Shown: positions 9,724 to 20,732 of the stretch, piece after piece
How the letters are laid out: each line of letters starts with the position of its first letter
Numbering within the stretch: position 1 is the first letter of the stretch
Assembly: GCA_002110485.1 (NCBI GenBank)
Contig: MOWL01000067.1
Coordinates: 3,968,001 to 4,032,000, forward strand
Direction of reading: 5' to 3'
Origin: Emergomyces orientalis
Taxonomy: Eukaryota > Ascomycota > Eurotiomycetes > Onygenales > Ajellomycetaceae
Length of the DNA: 64,000 bases
Position numbers and translations under genes: made by a program
The notes under the pieces: model-generated
Seen by the model: the letters and a program-made list of their open reading frames with translations, nothing else
What the model was told of the DNA's origin: nothing
Database searches by the model: none

Positions 9724-11853
9724 ATGGCGTCCCTTGATGATATCCAGGTGGGAGACCTGGTGAACGTACCAGGGGGCATGTATGGCACTGTCAAATTCAT
9801 AGGCCCCGTCACTGGAAAACCTGGCCGCTTTGCTGGTATCGAGCTGGCACCCGAACACGCCGGCAGGGGCAAAAATAATGGCGAAGTCGAGGGCCGGAGT
9901 TACTTCACCACGTCGCAGCCAGGCTCCGGCATCTTCGTGCCGATGAATAATAACAGATATGTCTCCAAACGGACCGGCTCCATGGGCAGCACGCCGCCAA
10001 CGCCCTCCTCCAAACCTGCCTTTAGCAAATCCGTCGGCCCCGGTGCTGGCCCTGGCCCACTGTCTGTAAACAGACCCAATTTCAGACGCCCGTCCCTCCC
10101 ACGGCCCGAATCACCACGAGCCTCCCCTCCAAAATTAAATTTGACCGCTCTACGAACACCGTCCGCGTTTTCTAAAAGCACCTCTGCTGCCAATGGGGGC
10201 GTTCCTCGAACGCCGCTCAAAACTACACGGCCACCCAGCCGCCCGTCGTCTAGAATTAGCATAGAGAGCGGCATGAACACCCCCGGGTCAGTAAGACGGC
10301 ATGACACGAGAACACCCGCGTTTGACGACCATGAGTCGACAGACAAGATCAGATATCTAGAGAAACAATTGCGCGATCGTGATAAGCAGCTCGAAGACCA
10401 GGCCTCGATCCTCGCAGAATTTCAAAAGAGTATTACAGAATTGGAAGGTTCGGATGCGCTACAGGTACGGGCGCAACTGCGCGAGAAGAACGAGAAGATC
10501 GCGGCTCTCACGGCTGAATTCGATAGTCACAGGGCGGATTTCCGTAGCACTTTGGATACGCTGGAAGTGGCGGCCGCGGAAACTGAGAGGGTTTACGAGA
10601 GAAGACTAGAGGAGCTGATGCAGGCTAATAGGGAGCTACAAGATCGTGGCGAGGATGTGGAAACTGTCGCCAGACAGCTTAAGCAGTTGGAGGAATTGGT
10701 TTCAGAACTAGAAGAAGGTCTCGAAGACGCTCGTAGGGGCGAAGCCGAGGCAAGAGGGGAAGTTGAATTCCTCAGGGGTGAGGTTGAGAGGACTAGGCTA
10801 GAATTGAAGCAGGAGAGGGAGAAACCAACCTCCTCATTTAAAGGCGCTGGCGGTGATGGGCATGCCAGTTCCAAAGATCTAGATCAAAAGGATGATGAAA
10901 TCCGCGGCCTGAAAGCTATCATCCATTCCCTCAGCAGAGGTGAACCCGCCGGGATCTCACAGATGAATGGCGGGGCTGTCAACAACGGGGACCACCAAGA
11001 TGCTGATCGCATCGCTAGACTCGAACATCGCATTCAAGAACTCGAGGGCCTCACAGAACGCAAATCATACCGCATCGAAGAACTAGAGCGCGAGCTCGAA
11101 AAGAACCAGAACCAGAACCGTCCAAGCCGCAACCGCAGCAGTACCATAACCTCCTCACCGCTCAAACAGCAACACAACAACCCCGGCACCGGCGTTGCTA
11201 ACCACACCCACACCCTCTCCGATCGCACCGTCGTCCCCAATGACTGGCACGACACCACTTCCCCTCCCAGCAGAAACAGTAATGGCCATAACCAATACCC
11301 CCACTTCTCCCCACCGCGCCACAACGAACCCGTCCGCCACCAGCAACTCGAGAGTATGCAGGAATCTGACTCGCGTTCCTCCAGCACAGACGATGGCGGC
11401 GCGCTCTGGTGTGAGATCTGCGAAACGAGCGGTCATGATATCCTCACCTGCACAAATATGTTTGGTTCCGCTGCCGCCAATGGGAACGCGGCTGGTAAAT
11501 CACTTGCAAATAACAATAATAATAACAATTACGACAGCAATACCTACAACAATACCAATAGCAACAACAAAAACAATAACAATAACAATAACAACGGCTT
11601 CAACAGCAACAACCACCAACATAATAACTTCGGCACAACAAATGGATATAATAATATAAACGCCGGCGGAAGTCCTAGCTCGCAGCGGACGGGGCGCGAT
11701 GCGGTGCTGGAGGGATTGAAGGGTATTGGCGGGCTGACGGCGTCCATGTCACCAGTTGCGGGAAAGGCGTCTGGCGTCATTGATGAGGCGAAGTGGTGTG
11801 CATTGTGCGAGCGGGATGGGCATGAGAGTATCGATTGTCCGTTTGAAGATTAA
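9724..11853 (+). CDS. CAP-Gly microtubule plus-end protein (CLIP-170 / Bik1 / Tip1 / ClipA type)
   Basis: Cytoskeletal linker that tracks growing microtubule plus ends. Single exon, 709 residues from ATG 9724; the open frame extends upstream, but only this ATG begins a compact N-terminal CAP-Gly domain. The CAP-Gly domain spans about residues 8-80, with GKNNG at 49-53 where the usual motif is GKNDG. A Ser/Pro/Arg-rich basic linker follows (about 85-200), then a long Glu/Arg/Leu-rich coiled coil (about 205-400 and again near 420-460). A low-complexity Asn-rich tract lies near residues 595-645. Two CCHC-type zinc knuckles close the protein: WCEICETSGHDILTC and WCALCERDGHESIDC. The tandem knuckles are as in CLIP-170, where they bind dynactin and LIS1. 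Most likely the orthologue of Aspergillus ClipA. Confidence 0.92.
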   Translation: MASLDDIQVGDLVNVPGGMYGTVKFIGPVTGKPGRFAGIELAPEHAGRGKNNGEVEGRSYFTTSQPGSGIFVPMNNNRYVSKRTGSMGSTPPTPSSKPAFSKSVGPGAGPGPLSVNRPNFRRPSLPRPESPRASPPKLNLTALRTPSAFSKSTSAANGGVPRTPLKTTRPPSRPSSRISIESGMNTPGSVRRHDTRTPAFDDHESTDKIRYLEKQLRDRDKQLEDQASILAEFQKSITELEGSDALQVRAQLREKNEKIAALTAEFDSHRADFRSTLDTLEVAAAETERVYERRLEELMQANRELQDRGEDVETVARQLKQLEELVSELEEGLEDARRGEAEARGEVEFLRGEVERTRLELKQEREKPTSSFKGAGGDGHASSKDLDQKDDEIRGLKAIIHSLSRGEPAGISQMNGGAVNNGDHQDADRIARLEHRIQELEGLTERKSYRIEELERELEKNQNQNRPSRNRSSTITSSPLKQQHNNPGTGVANHTHTLSDRTVVPNDWHDTTSPPSRNSNGHNQYPHFSPPRHNEPVRHQQLESMQESDSRSSSTDDGGALWCEICETSGHDILTCTNMFGSAAANGNAAGKSLANNNNNNNYDSNTYNNTNSNNKNNNNNNNNGFNSNNHQHNNFGTTNGYNNINAGGSPSSQRTGRDAVLEGLKGIGGLTASMSPVAGKASGVIDEAKWCALCERDGHESIDCPFED
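11505..11655 (+). repeat. AAT/AAC codon tract encoding polyasparagine
   Basis: A run dominated by AAT and AAC codons inside the CAP-Gly gene, between its two zinc knuckles. It codes for short Asn stretches broken by Tyr, Ser, Thr, His and Gly. Confidence 0.9.
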
Positions 11854-13455
11854 ATTTTGATTCCGCCAACAAACAACCGTCACCACGGCCCTAGTTCCCA
11901 CATGTACCGCCCCCAAACCGGCTATTTTGTTGTTAATTAGTTATTGGAGTGCGACTGGGTGAATGAATGGAGTGGGTGGGTGGGTTAGCAAAAGGTTTTT
12001 TCGTGAGCTTCTCGGGCTGAATGGTGTGTATGATGGACATTATTGGGCCTGTTTCCCCTTTCTTTCTCTCCCACTTTCCCACCTATCGTTTCGTGTCTCC
12101 TTTTAGCGACATGTCATGGTCATGGTACGGTGCGGATTTATTGCAAAGTATCCCCCCTTTTGTTTTGTATTTTTGTGCAATCAAACCCTCCTCTCCCATC
12201 CCCTGAAGCCCTTCCCGCCTTTCCTTTCCTTTCCTTTATGCTCATTCCGGCCATTTAATGCTGATTTATGTATTCGATTGATGGTGACTTTAGTTACCAT
12301 TTATTGCCTTTTTAATTTTCCACCTCTATATGTTAAGTTCCTCCCCCTCCCAAGCATCATCTTCAAACCCATTTCTCCCCCCTTTTTTTTTCTTTCTTTA
12401 GTTTCTTTTCTTTTCTTTCCTTTCTTTTTGCTCTATACAGCCCGTTGTAATACCTTTTTCTATACACGTATATATATATTTCACCAATCCATTGACAGCT
12501 CTTACAAAACCCCCTTTCATTTCAACTCCTTCAAATCCCAATCCCAACCCTTCAATATCTCACATCTACTATTAAATGTCAATTGTGTCCCCCCATGTAC
12601 CTTGTCGGAATTTACGATCTATTTTTGATACCTAGGTATTGGCTTTAGATGGCTTCGGGTTCACCCACTCGCTCATTACTGTTTACTGTTGTTTATTTTC
12701 TCGCACAATATACCACTGTTGAGGAAACTGTTGCGTTTCCCATTTTCCTCCACTCTAGATTTAGGCCTACGCATGCTATTAGGCTACTGTTTTATATAGC
12801 TGCTGTCTTCTTGCTACCCAGATCTTTTTTTCTTCTCTAACCTGTGGAACACTTAATCAATGCCCATATTATACCCCTTAATTGCCATTCACCAAGTCTT
12901 CTATTTCTATTCGTGGATGGTCTCTCTAAGTGACATTCCCAAGTTTCGCGACGCATTCTAGGCATCTTGGTGGGCGGAGGCACTAATATAGGTCCCGGAG
13001 TGTCTAGAAATTGGAATACAATCGGTTTGGGAGAAGCGGTTATATTTGTTCCGTTAATTACATGAAGTCAGATCGCATCCAGCTCCTACTTTGACAAATG
13101 TTTGAGGAAAATGAATAGCGAGTAGAAATCGAAATAGAATTTACTATATGCATTTCACGTAGCGAGTGTTTCTAAGGTCAGCCGTGGCATACCAGGACTT
13201 GAAGCCCAAACGTGGGGACAATCCTGCATAAAATAATGAAAAAATAAATATAGACAAATAAGTTATGTCAAGTCCAAAAAAAATGCAGAACGGGTATAGC
13301 AATAAAAAAATCCAGCTGGGCACTTCACTTCGATTTCACACCCATCACTGAATACCAAGTACCAATCAGCCAGCTGATCTGATATATTGAACCACCACCC
13401 TCTCCTTCTCTCCTACCTTTGCATAATCCAGCCTACCTTATCTTAATCCCCTGTT
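11854..13455. other. Intergenic between convergent genes
   Basis: About 1.6 kb of pyrimidine-rich sequence, with a CCTTT pentamer repeat near 12219-12237 and a TACCTAGGTA palindrome near 12630. The 170-residue frame at 12116-12628 is Phe/Leu/Pro-rich low-complexity translation of CT-rich DNA and is not called. Probably long 3' UTRs. Confidence 0.55.
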
Positions 13456-14067
13456 TCATTCCGGAAACCTCCCCGGCTGCACCACTTCCCCCTCCGCATA
13501 CCTTACAGCCGCCACCTTCCCACACCCACCGCATTTTCTCTTCCCTTCATCCGCCGCAAACTCCTCCACAACCTCCTTAACCTGGGTGCCCAGATCCGTA
13601 CACACAAACCTCTTCTCCCACACCACCCCCTTACACCCACTGCAATACCACCTCATCGCATCCTCCACCCCATCCCCCCTGGGCATCTCCACAACAATCC
13701 CCACGGTATCCGCGAAACGCACGGGGCAATGCGGCGTGTTCGCCGGCAGCAGGAATAGGGACCCTTGGTGGATGGGGATGTCCTGGAAAGTCGGCGGGGT
13801 GGTGCTGTTGTCGACGGTTTTGAGAAGCATGGAGCCTTCGTGTTGGTAGAAAAATTCCGGGGTCGGGTTGATGTGGTAGTCAGTGCGCGAGTTGGGGCCG
13901 CCGACGACCATTACGGTGTAGCCCTGTGTGGCGGGGGAGGACGGGTGATAGACGCAGTAATTGTTTACGGGGGGTTGGAGGAGGTGGGCATTTTTGGAGA
14001 GCCTGTTGGAGGGGTATAGAAAATTTTTGGGGGTTAGTTCTTGGGATGCGCTGATTTTTGCGTGGCG

Positions 14068-14100
<33 letters not shown>

Positions 14101-14207
14101 GCTCTTTTGCTTTTTCTCTCTATCTGACTGGGCGGGGTCTGTGCATGTATGTATATGGTTTGGTGAGATGGTTACCATTGAGGCAGGTTGAGTGCTGGAG
14201 GGAGCAT
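13456..14207 (-). CDS. BNA1: 3-hydroxyanthranilate 3,4-dioxygenase (kynurenine pathway)
   Basis: Cytosolic iron dioxygenase converting 3-hydroxyanthranilate to 2-amino-3-carboxymuconate semialdehyde, on the way from tryptophan to quinolinate and NAD. Exons: 14207-14176 and 14002-13456, giving 192 residues. Exon 1 encodes MLPPALNLPQ plus the first two bases of Trp11; the donor is GTAACC and the acceptor CAACAG. The ATG at 14178 continues into the intron and is rejected. Cupin-fold Fe ligands are visible as His54, Glu60 and His102 (DYHINPTPEFF and NTPHCPV). The C-terminus carries two CxxC pairs (CSGC and CGGC), the rubredoxin-like metal site of the longer fungal and bacterial enzymes. A run of 23 T (A in the mRNA) sits inside the intron. 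It shares a 550-base divergent promoter with RCL1. Confidence 0.95.
14078..14100. repeat. T23 run inside the BNA1 intron
   Basis: Twenty-three T on the + strand, located in the only intron of the dioxygenase gene, hence poly(A) in the pre-mRNA. Confidence 0.9.
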
Positions 14208-14757
14208 TATAGCTACGGCTGGGATTGCGGATCCCCCGCTATGTCCGATGCGGAAACTGAACGTGTGAGTAGATGGAACAGGTTGAGGGATTGAGACTGA
14301 TTTTGATTTACATACGAGATAGGGATTTGATTACAGGAGAGACAAAGATGAAATTTAGCACGTTTTTGTTTTCAATCGTAAAAAGAATCATGTTGATACT
14401 ATCCAGATGTATGAAATATGCCTAGGCTTATTATGCCCCGCGCTGTCATGGAAATACGGCGGTTACAGATATCCCACATGCTATGTCTATGCGACAAACG
14501 ATCAGGTTTAGGTATTACAAATACGATAGATACAAGCCTTTTCCTAACTTCGGATAAATATTGATCCGCACTTATTTTTCTTGAGATTTTTTTTGAAGCT
14601 TTTCAAAGCTCCCTGTGAGAGAGACTGGACCAGTTTGGGAGTGAGCAGGGTTTTTTAATTACTGGCATTGCAGGTTCTGAAATACTTCTCAGTTAATCCA
14701 TCTCCTCATGCAGGCATCAATAGTAATTTCTATCAAAACCCGCAACTATAATCAACA
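14208..14757. promoter_or_regulatory. Divergent promoter region, BNA1 and RCL1
   Basis: 550 bases between divergent start codons. No specific binding site is claimed. The sequence just before the RCL1 ATG (ATCAACAATGGC) is a good fungal start context. Confidence 0.5.
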
Positions 14758-15969
14758 ATGGCGACTCCGCAACCCCCTCTGCGCTTCACCTCCCATCACC
14801 AGCTCAGCCTCCGTCTTGTTCTTTCGACCTTGACTGGGCGTTCAATTCACATATCTCAAATCCGGCCGTCCGATCCCATCCATACGGGCCTTGCTCCCCA
14901 TGAAATTTCCTTTCTACGTCTCCTCGAAGCTGTTACCAATGGCTCACATATGGAGATTTCCTACACGGGTACCATTGTCCTCTACAAACCCGGGCTCATA
15001 ACAGGGAGCGCCCCGGGATCTGGTGCAAGTGGAGGGGTCATAAAGCACGAAGTCCCTTCCAATTGTGCCCGTGGCATTAGTTATTTCCTGCTACCAATGT
15101 GCCTCCTTGCGCCATTTTCCAAATCCCAATTTAATATCCTCTTCACCGGTCCTGGTGTTATTACCTCTTCCACCCCAACCGGCGACATGTCCGTCGACAG
15201 TGTGCGAACTGCTATCCTTCCGTTATTTTCTCAATTTGGCATTTTCAACAATATCGAGCTGCGTGTCTTGCGACGATCGAATCCGGGCCCGAATGGGAGA
15301 GGTGGAGGAGGCGAGGTTCAGTTGGTTTTCGGTCATCAAGTTCGACTTCCGAAGACGTTACACTTGTTAAATCCTGGTAGAATAAAGAAAATACGTGGTG
15401 TGGCATATGCCGTAGGCGTGTCCGGATCTCATAACGCCAGGATGATCGAAGTTGCCAGAGGCGTCCTGAACCCTCTGTGCCCCGATACCTATGTGTTTTC
15501 AGACGTTTCTTCTGCGCCTTTAGTCGCTGCACCAACCAGAGATAACCCTTCCAACAAAAAGAAGATTGGTCTAGGTTTTGGGTTGTCTTTAGTCGCTGAG
15601 TCCTCCACTGGCTGCTTATTTTCCGCTGATGTGGCGTCGTTACCTACTGGAGGGGAGCCCCCAGAAGATATCGGGAAACGGTGTGCTTACCAGCTCCTAG
15701 AAGCCGTCTCAGTAGGTGGGTGTGTCTCGAGAGCTGCAGCCCCAATGATGATAACACTCATGGCGATGGGCTCCGAGGATGTAGGAAGACTGCAGGTTGG
15801 AAGAGATGTGATCGCGGATGAATCCATGATCCAGTTCGCCAGGGACCTAAACAAATTCGGTACTCCTGGATGGGGAATTAGGGATGCACCTGGAGAAAAT
15901 GACTCGGGAGACATCGTTATTAGCGTTGTTGGCAGAGGAATAGGCAATGTTGGACGGAAGATTGCTTGA
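14758..15969 (+). CDS. RCL1: RNA 3'-phosphate cyclase-like protein, 18S rRNA processing factor
   Basis: Nucleolar SSU-processome protein needed for the early cleavages of 18S rRNA; with Bms1 it supports cleavage at site A2. Single exon, 403 residues. It follows the RtcA/RCL1 fold from end to end: an N-terminal RFTSHHQLSLRLVLSTLTGR segment, a TNGSHMEISYTGT strand region, LLPMCLLAPFSK in place of the cyclase active-site region, and a C-terminal VSVGGCVSRAAAPMMITLMA segment. The conserved cyclase catalytic histidine region near the C-terminus is not seen, as in the RCL1 subgroup, which lacks cyclase activity. Length fits RCL1 (about 370-400). Start context is good and no intron is needed. Confidence 0.94.
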   Translation: MATPQPPLRFTSHHQLSLRLVLSTLTGRSIHISQIRPSDPIHTGLAPHEISFLRLLEAVTNGSHMEISYTGTIVLYKPGLITGSAPGSGASGGVIKHEVPSNCARGISYFLLPMCLLAPFSKSQFNILFTGPGVITSSTPTGDMSVDSVRTAILPLFSQFGIFNNIELRVLRRSNPGPNGRGGGGEVQLVFGHQVRLPKTLHLLNPGRIKKIRGVAYAVGVSGSHNARMIEVARGVLNPLCPDTYVFSDVSSAPLVAAPTRDNPSNKKKIGLGFGLSLVAESSTGCLFSADVASLPTGGEPPEDIGKRCAYQLLEAVSVGGCVSRAAAPMMITLMAMGSEDVGRLQVGRDVIADESMIQFARDLNKFGTPGWGIRDAPGENDSGDIVISVVGRGIGNVGRKIA

Positions 15970-17393
15970 TCGACTCGGGTATTGGTGAAGCATGTGGCTC
16001 CTTACCTGCATCCTATCGCCTCACGGACTTCCCCATATTGCGCTGGGCGTTTGCGCAGTGAACTCTTTTATTCCGCCACCTTGCTGGATATATCTACTGG
16101 CTGAGATATCGCACGGATCACAAACGATTGCAACAGGTTTCGAACGAAAGAAACTGCCGATCCTTCCGGGCCAATTCGCCCTGAGAAAACAAACCTCCGT
16201 TGACAGCCGCCCAAAACTCGGAGACAGCAGGCGGCCTGGCAGTCATTAATACTCACTGCCGTCCATCCCACCTGCCGATTTAAATTAAAAAAAGAGAAAG
16301 CCATCCGGTTTTGAAGCCGTGCGCCTTCAGGGTTTGGGTTCTTTCGGAGGGAAATGAAATAATGCAGGGAGATATGCGAGAAATGACAAGCGGAAATGCG
16401 TTTAGATTACGGCCGTCCGGCCTCCTTCCTGATCCGAATGCATGCATTACCTCAAAAACCCACATAGAAGAGGCGATGAGAGAAGTTGTGGCTACTGATT
16501 TGTGCCTTCACTCTGCCGCAGTTGGGACATCGGAATAAACAACCCCAAAAACTCTTCCTCATTCCTCTTATTGTTCGACTCTACTTTGTTCATCATTACT
16601 GTATATATTTCCGCTCTAATACCATATATTTGGAATCCCAGCTTCAAGTCAGCCATGCCCAAATTCCCTCTACACACGCTCCTCGTGTTCGTGAACTAAT
16701 AGCTACGGAGGCACACGGAGACCTGGAAATCGGTTGCAAACCCTGAAACAAACCTGCATCCACCCCGGATATCCTCCCTCCGTCTCTGCTCCGAACGAAA
16801 GGGTTCAACTTACTCGTGCTCTAATGTATCCCGTGCTCCTTATGGAAAAGAGCAATGACTCAAGCACTTTGATAGCTGGATACAAAGGAGTATTTACTAC
16901 TCCTCTAGTCGATACCATGTTCACCGTCTGCTCCTGCTACATAGCCCCTCCATACCCCTCTATGCCAACCCGCACTGGGTGATCCCTCAGGTTCCGCCGT
17001 GATGACTTCATGTACTAGTCAATATAACTTTGTTGTTTATAAATTCCTGGTAGCTACCATTTATGGTTTAACTGCTGCCGTTATTTCCCCTAAATTTCCC
17101 ACATTAGAGTTCGCTTCCCAGAACTCACCTCTAACCTTAACCTTAAAAGGGAAGCTTTATATTCTCCATTTCCTTCACGCTTCCTTCATCATTCCTGCAA
17201 TATCTTCCTCACATCCACCACTTGTTTCTTCACAATCTCCAAAAGATGCTTACAAGTATACTTCATACTTCATAACTTGCCTCCAAAACCTCCAGGAGTA
17301 CCACTACTGGTAGTTTAGCCACAACACATACGCTTTGACCGCTTTATATGATGCTGACCTCAATATGCATTTTGTAACGCTTGCTTGTGCTAC
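15970..17393. other. Gene-poor stretch downstream of RCL1
   Basis: About 1.4 kb. Many frames of 60-105 residues on both strands, none with a recognisable domain. Nothing callable. Confidence 0.5.
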
Positions 17394-17712
17394 CATGTCA
17401 TACACGGAGGTGTACATGATGGGCCACACCACAGAGTGCGGCTCCTCACACTCAATCGGCTCATTGGCCCAAAATGCTGCTCATGAAGAAAGGGACGATG
17501 ACCTCGCCAATCTGTTTCAGGGAACAAAAGAGGCAGAGACCACCCGGTCAACTTTTGGCGAAGGCGCATATAGGAGCTATATCGACATCCTTCGATCAAC
17601 CCAGGACTCAATTACCGCCAAATCTGCTCATATAGCAGGAAAGAAAGCTTCCTTGAAAAACTCAAAAATTCGAAAGTGGCTATTCAAGCTCAAGCGTGCA
17701 TATGCGGGCTGA
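17335..17712 (+). CDS. Hypothetical small protein (doubtful)
   Basis: Open frame of 125 residues from a TTG, or 106 residues from the first ATG at 17395. The product is hydrophilic, with Glu/Asp/Ser/Thr-rich parts and a basic C-terminus (KIRKWLFKLKRAYAG). Its amino-acid use looks more protein-like than that of most random frames around it, and it sits upstream of a second protein-like frame at 18089-18604 on the same strand. I recognise no family. It could be one exon of a longer lineage-specific gene, a remnant, or chance. Confidence 0.25.
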   Translation: MTALYDADLNMHFVTLACATMSYTEVYMMGHTTECGSSHSIGSLAQNAAHEERDDDLANLFQGTKEAETTRSTFGEGAYRSYIDILRSTQDSITAKSAHIAGKKASLKNSKIRKWLFKLKRAYAG

Positions 17713-17846
17713 TTCACTCAAACATTCACACTCGACCCACCATTAATGTAAGAGCGATTTTCCCTTTGTTTTGAATTTATCCGTCTTCGCGCCTTCGGGA
17801 ATCTACACCTCAGTGGCTTCGTTTAATTTTCATTCCATTTTCTCAT

Positions 17847-18604
17847 TTGAACTTCAGCCACATGGTGCCTGACAAGCGACTAGAAATGACCCTTCTGAAA
17901 ATTGCTGTTGGCGGATCTAAAGCCCGGAAGCTGCAAACCAGAAAGCAGCCATTTCACATGTCCCTTGGAAAGCGCATAGAAGATTATCAGAGCATACCAA
18001 AAGGATCAGCCCCTTCTTCCTTTAGCGAATGTGTCATCATACTGGCTGATAACTGGAAAACAGCAAAGCTTTTTTCGCCTCCGATTTAATGAGGCTGTAT
18101 GTTGGCTTACCATTGGTTGTTGTGGACTTGACCGAGCATGTTAGCAAGGTTTTAGTCCTGGTGGATGGCGTATGGTCACCACAGACCAAGATCGCCGGAG
18201 TCGAACTGATATATATATCATCTGATGACATTACTCTGCATGAACATGACTTTACTGGCAGGAACTTAATCAATTTAAATGCACTATTCCCACACAAAGT
18301 CCGTACGATCATCACCCCGGCCTATCCATTACATATATCAGAGTGCGGCGCGCTGGAAGCCAACATTGCTGTTCAAAAAGGGCTTCCCCCGCTCCTACCC
18401 TCAACAATCCGCAAATGCCCAATGTGGAGAAACGGAACCATGCTAGAGGCAATTCAAAATCTGGCACTGATTGAGGATATCACAGGCTTGAATGGCGTTG
18501 GTGGGGGGCTATGGGCCTCATGGACATCCACGTTTTCACCAAAACGTCAGAACGAGACTCGTTACTCGCATACCTACTTAGGCATAGCTAATTCGAAAGA
18601 GTAA
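17847..18604 (+). pseudogene. Two successive protein-like frames, possible exons or gene remnant (doubtful)
   Basis: Frame 17847-18089 (80 residues) is followed at once by frame 18089-18604 (171 residues), overlapping as TTTAATGAG. The second frame includes plausible beta-strand-like runs such as LPLVVVDLTEHVSKVLVLVDG and is also open upstream of its ATG for at least ten codons. No domain is recognised. The arrangement would fit a two- or three-exon lineage-specific gene, or a decayed copy joined by a frameshift near 18060-18090. No clear donor/acceptor pair settles it. Confidence 0.25.
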
Positions 18605-20083
18605 ATAATGGGAACAACTATCCAATTTGACCCCGCGATCGAACCTGTACCATTGGACATTCTTGTCGAGCTATCTAGCGGCCTTAGTTATGATGAGGTG
18701 AACCACCTTACTACCTCGTACAACTCTACCACAGTCCTAAGTCCGGATATCGCTTTGGGGGGTGAAACTACGGACGTGGTACATGAGAGCAGAAGATGAA
18801 CATGGGACCTTAAATCAACTTGCGATCTTAGGTATCACTTTCCTCTTGGATTTCATGTTAGAACGAGGGCTTAAGGTGCAGGACCACCGTGCGCAAAAGA
18901 TTCAAAATCAGTTATCTTAATGAGCATCGTCTCCACGATTCCATGAAACCAGCCGATTTTTTAGAAAATGAAATCTTGTGACGTCTAAAAATTGCTTAAG
19001 CCATTGGCTGAACATGACGTAGAACAAAGGAAACTATATGAGGCTGTGACGGGGACGGATATAGACCCGTTTAAACATCTTAAACTCTACCGCCATCGGA
19101 TCGCTTTTTATGGGCCTTCGAATTCAGTGGTAATTCTTTGAAAACGTATGTTTTTCTAGCAGGCTACAATCATTCTCAGGGTTTGTATTTAGCAAGTTAT
19201 GTCCTTTTCAATAACTCATATTATGTGGAGAATGTGGCTTCATGCTGAATAAGTTATAACAAGTAACTATTAAAAAGGCAGAATCTATACAATTTCAGAT
19301 AGACATGATGTCATGGGTTTGCACTGAACTTATTTGTGTTGAAAAAATTAAATACAAAATATTGATATCTTTTACTTCACTTCATGAAGTTGAAAGAAGA
19401 AAATCAAAACAGGAATATTCTGCAATGAAATGATTAAATTACTCGTGGAAAATAATAGTTGGCTGAATAAAAACTAGGTATGGAGCCTGTTTTAAAATAA
19501 AAACACAAGAGCGATAAAATTGCTACAGCAAGAACAATAATCACACCAATAAATAATCAGCCCTACTTTGCTAGCTTTGTAACAATATAAAGAGAGAAGG
19601 AAAGAAAAAGAAAGGCGGAAGAAATTTTTCAAAGCTGGTAGAAAAGTGAAAAAAAAAAATGAAAAAAAAAGAATTAAAACTGACTTAACTACACATAGAA
19701 AGCAGGAGTGAGGGTGAGAGAGTGAATGAAATGAAACAAACAGAACAGAAAGCAGCAAAACAAAAAAAAAACAAAAAACAAAAGCAAAGAGCCAACAAGA
19801 AGAGACAGAACAAACAAAACCCACTCTTCAAATTATCCCATTTCTCTCAGCAAGAGCCCGTACTTTTTGTGTGAAAAGAAAAATATAAGATAGAAAGAAA
19901 AAAGAAAGAAACAGGAAGAAAGTAGTTGAGATATAACTATATAAAAGAAAAGCAAGACAAAGAAAAAAATGGAGAAACTTGCAATATTTTTCTTTTCACT
20001 CACTCAAACTGATTTTTTTCAGATTCAATTTTTGATTTTTTGATTTTTGTATCCTTTTAGCTCATTCAGAGCAGCCTCTTTCT

Positions 20084-20130
20084 TTCCTCTCTCTCTCTCT
20101 CTCTCACTCACTCTCTCTCTTTCCCTCTTT
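20084..20130. repeat. CT microsatellite
   Basis: Imperfect (CT)n tract, interrupted by CACTCACTC and ending in TTTCCCTCTTT. Confidence 0.85.
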
Positions 20131-20479
20131 GCTGCTCATCTGTTGGTTGGGTGGGTGGTTTGTTATTATATGCACAATTTTCCTTCTCTTTTTCTTTCAA
20201 ATCCACCAACCAAGCAAAACCTGTTGCTTTGCTCCCCCGGGGTTGCGTTTATTGACCTCTTTCCCTCTTTCTTTCCCGGCTTCGTTTTCATGTCGGGTCA
20301 ATTTGCCCAGTCACACGCCGTCCCGTATGAATTATCCATGTATATCCTGACGTCTGCCATGGAAAAAGCCCTTACCCCCTTTCAGCCAAATAAGATTCCG
20401 CATCCCATTTCCATCGCACGGCCCGATTAAACGGAATCTCATAACTGGACCAGAATACACCTATGTCCCCCATAATATC

Positions 20480-20497
20480 GGGGGGGGGGGGGGGGGG
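20480..20497. repeat. Poly(G) run of 18
   Basis: Eighteen consecutive G on the + strand, followed by AGAGAGAGGG. An unusual length for a G homopolymer in a fungal genome. Confidence 0.95.
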
Positions 20498-20732
20498 AGA
20501 GAGGGAAGTTTTAAAAATGAAAGTATAATAAACAACAAAAAAGAAGAAAAAATGTAATAATGAAATAATAATAATGAAAACCTCGAAAGGGATTTTCACT
20601 CACTCACAGACTCTCACACACAAAAGGTAAAAAAACAAACAAATTAGAGACAAGAAAAGAGAAAAATAAAATAAAATAAGAGAAAAAGAAAAGAGAAAAT
20701 CAGAAAATCAGAAATTAGGAACAAATTATACC

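Larger units (their letters stand above)
18608..20732. other. Gene-poor, AT- and purine-rich stretch with simple repeats
   Basis: About 2.1 kb. A-rich between 19480 and 19990, a CT repeat at about 20084-20130 and a G18 run at 20480-20497. The frames here (for example 19492-19824 minus, 20047-20430 plus) are Phe/Leu/Ser-rich readings of low-complexity DNA. Probably a long 3' UTR of the PWWP gene plus non-coding DNA. Confidence 0.5.

Noticed and set aside
12116..12628. 170-residue + strand frame
   Set aside because: Phe/Leu/Pro-rich translation of CT-rich intergenic DNA between convergent genes; no domain and no intron signals that lengthen it.
17125..17155. Telomere-like CTAACCTTAACCTTAA
   Set aside because: Only two or three imperfect units and not the fungal TTAGGG repeat; chance is enough.
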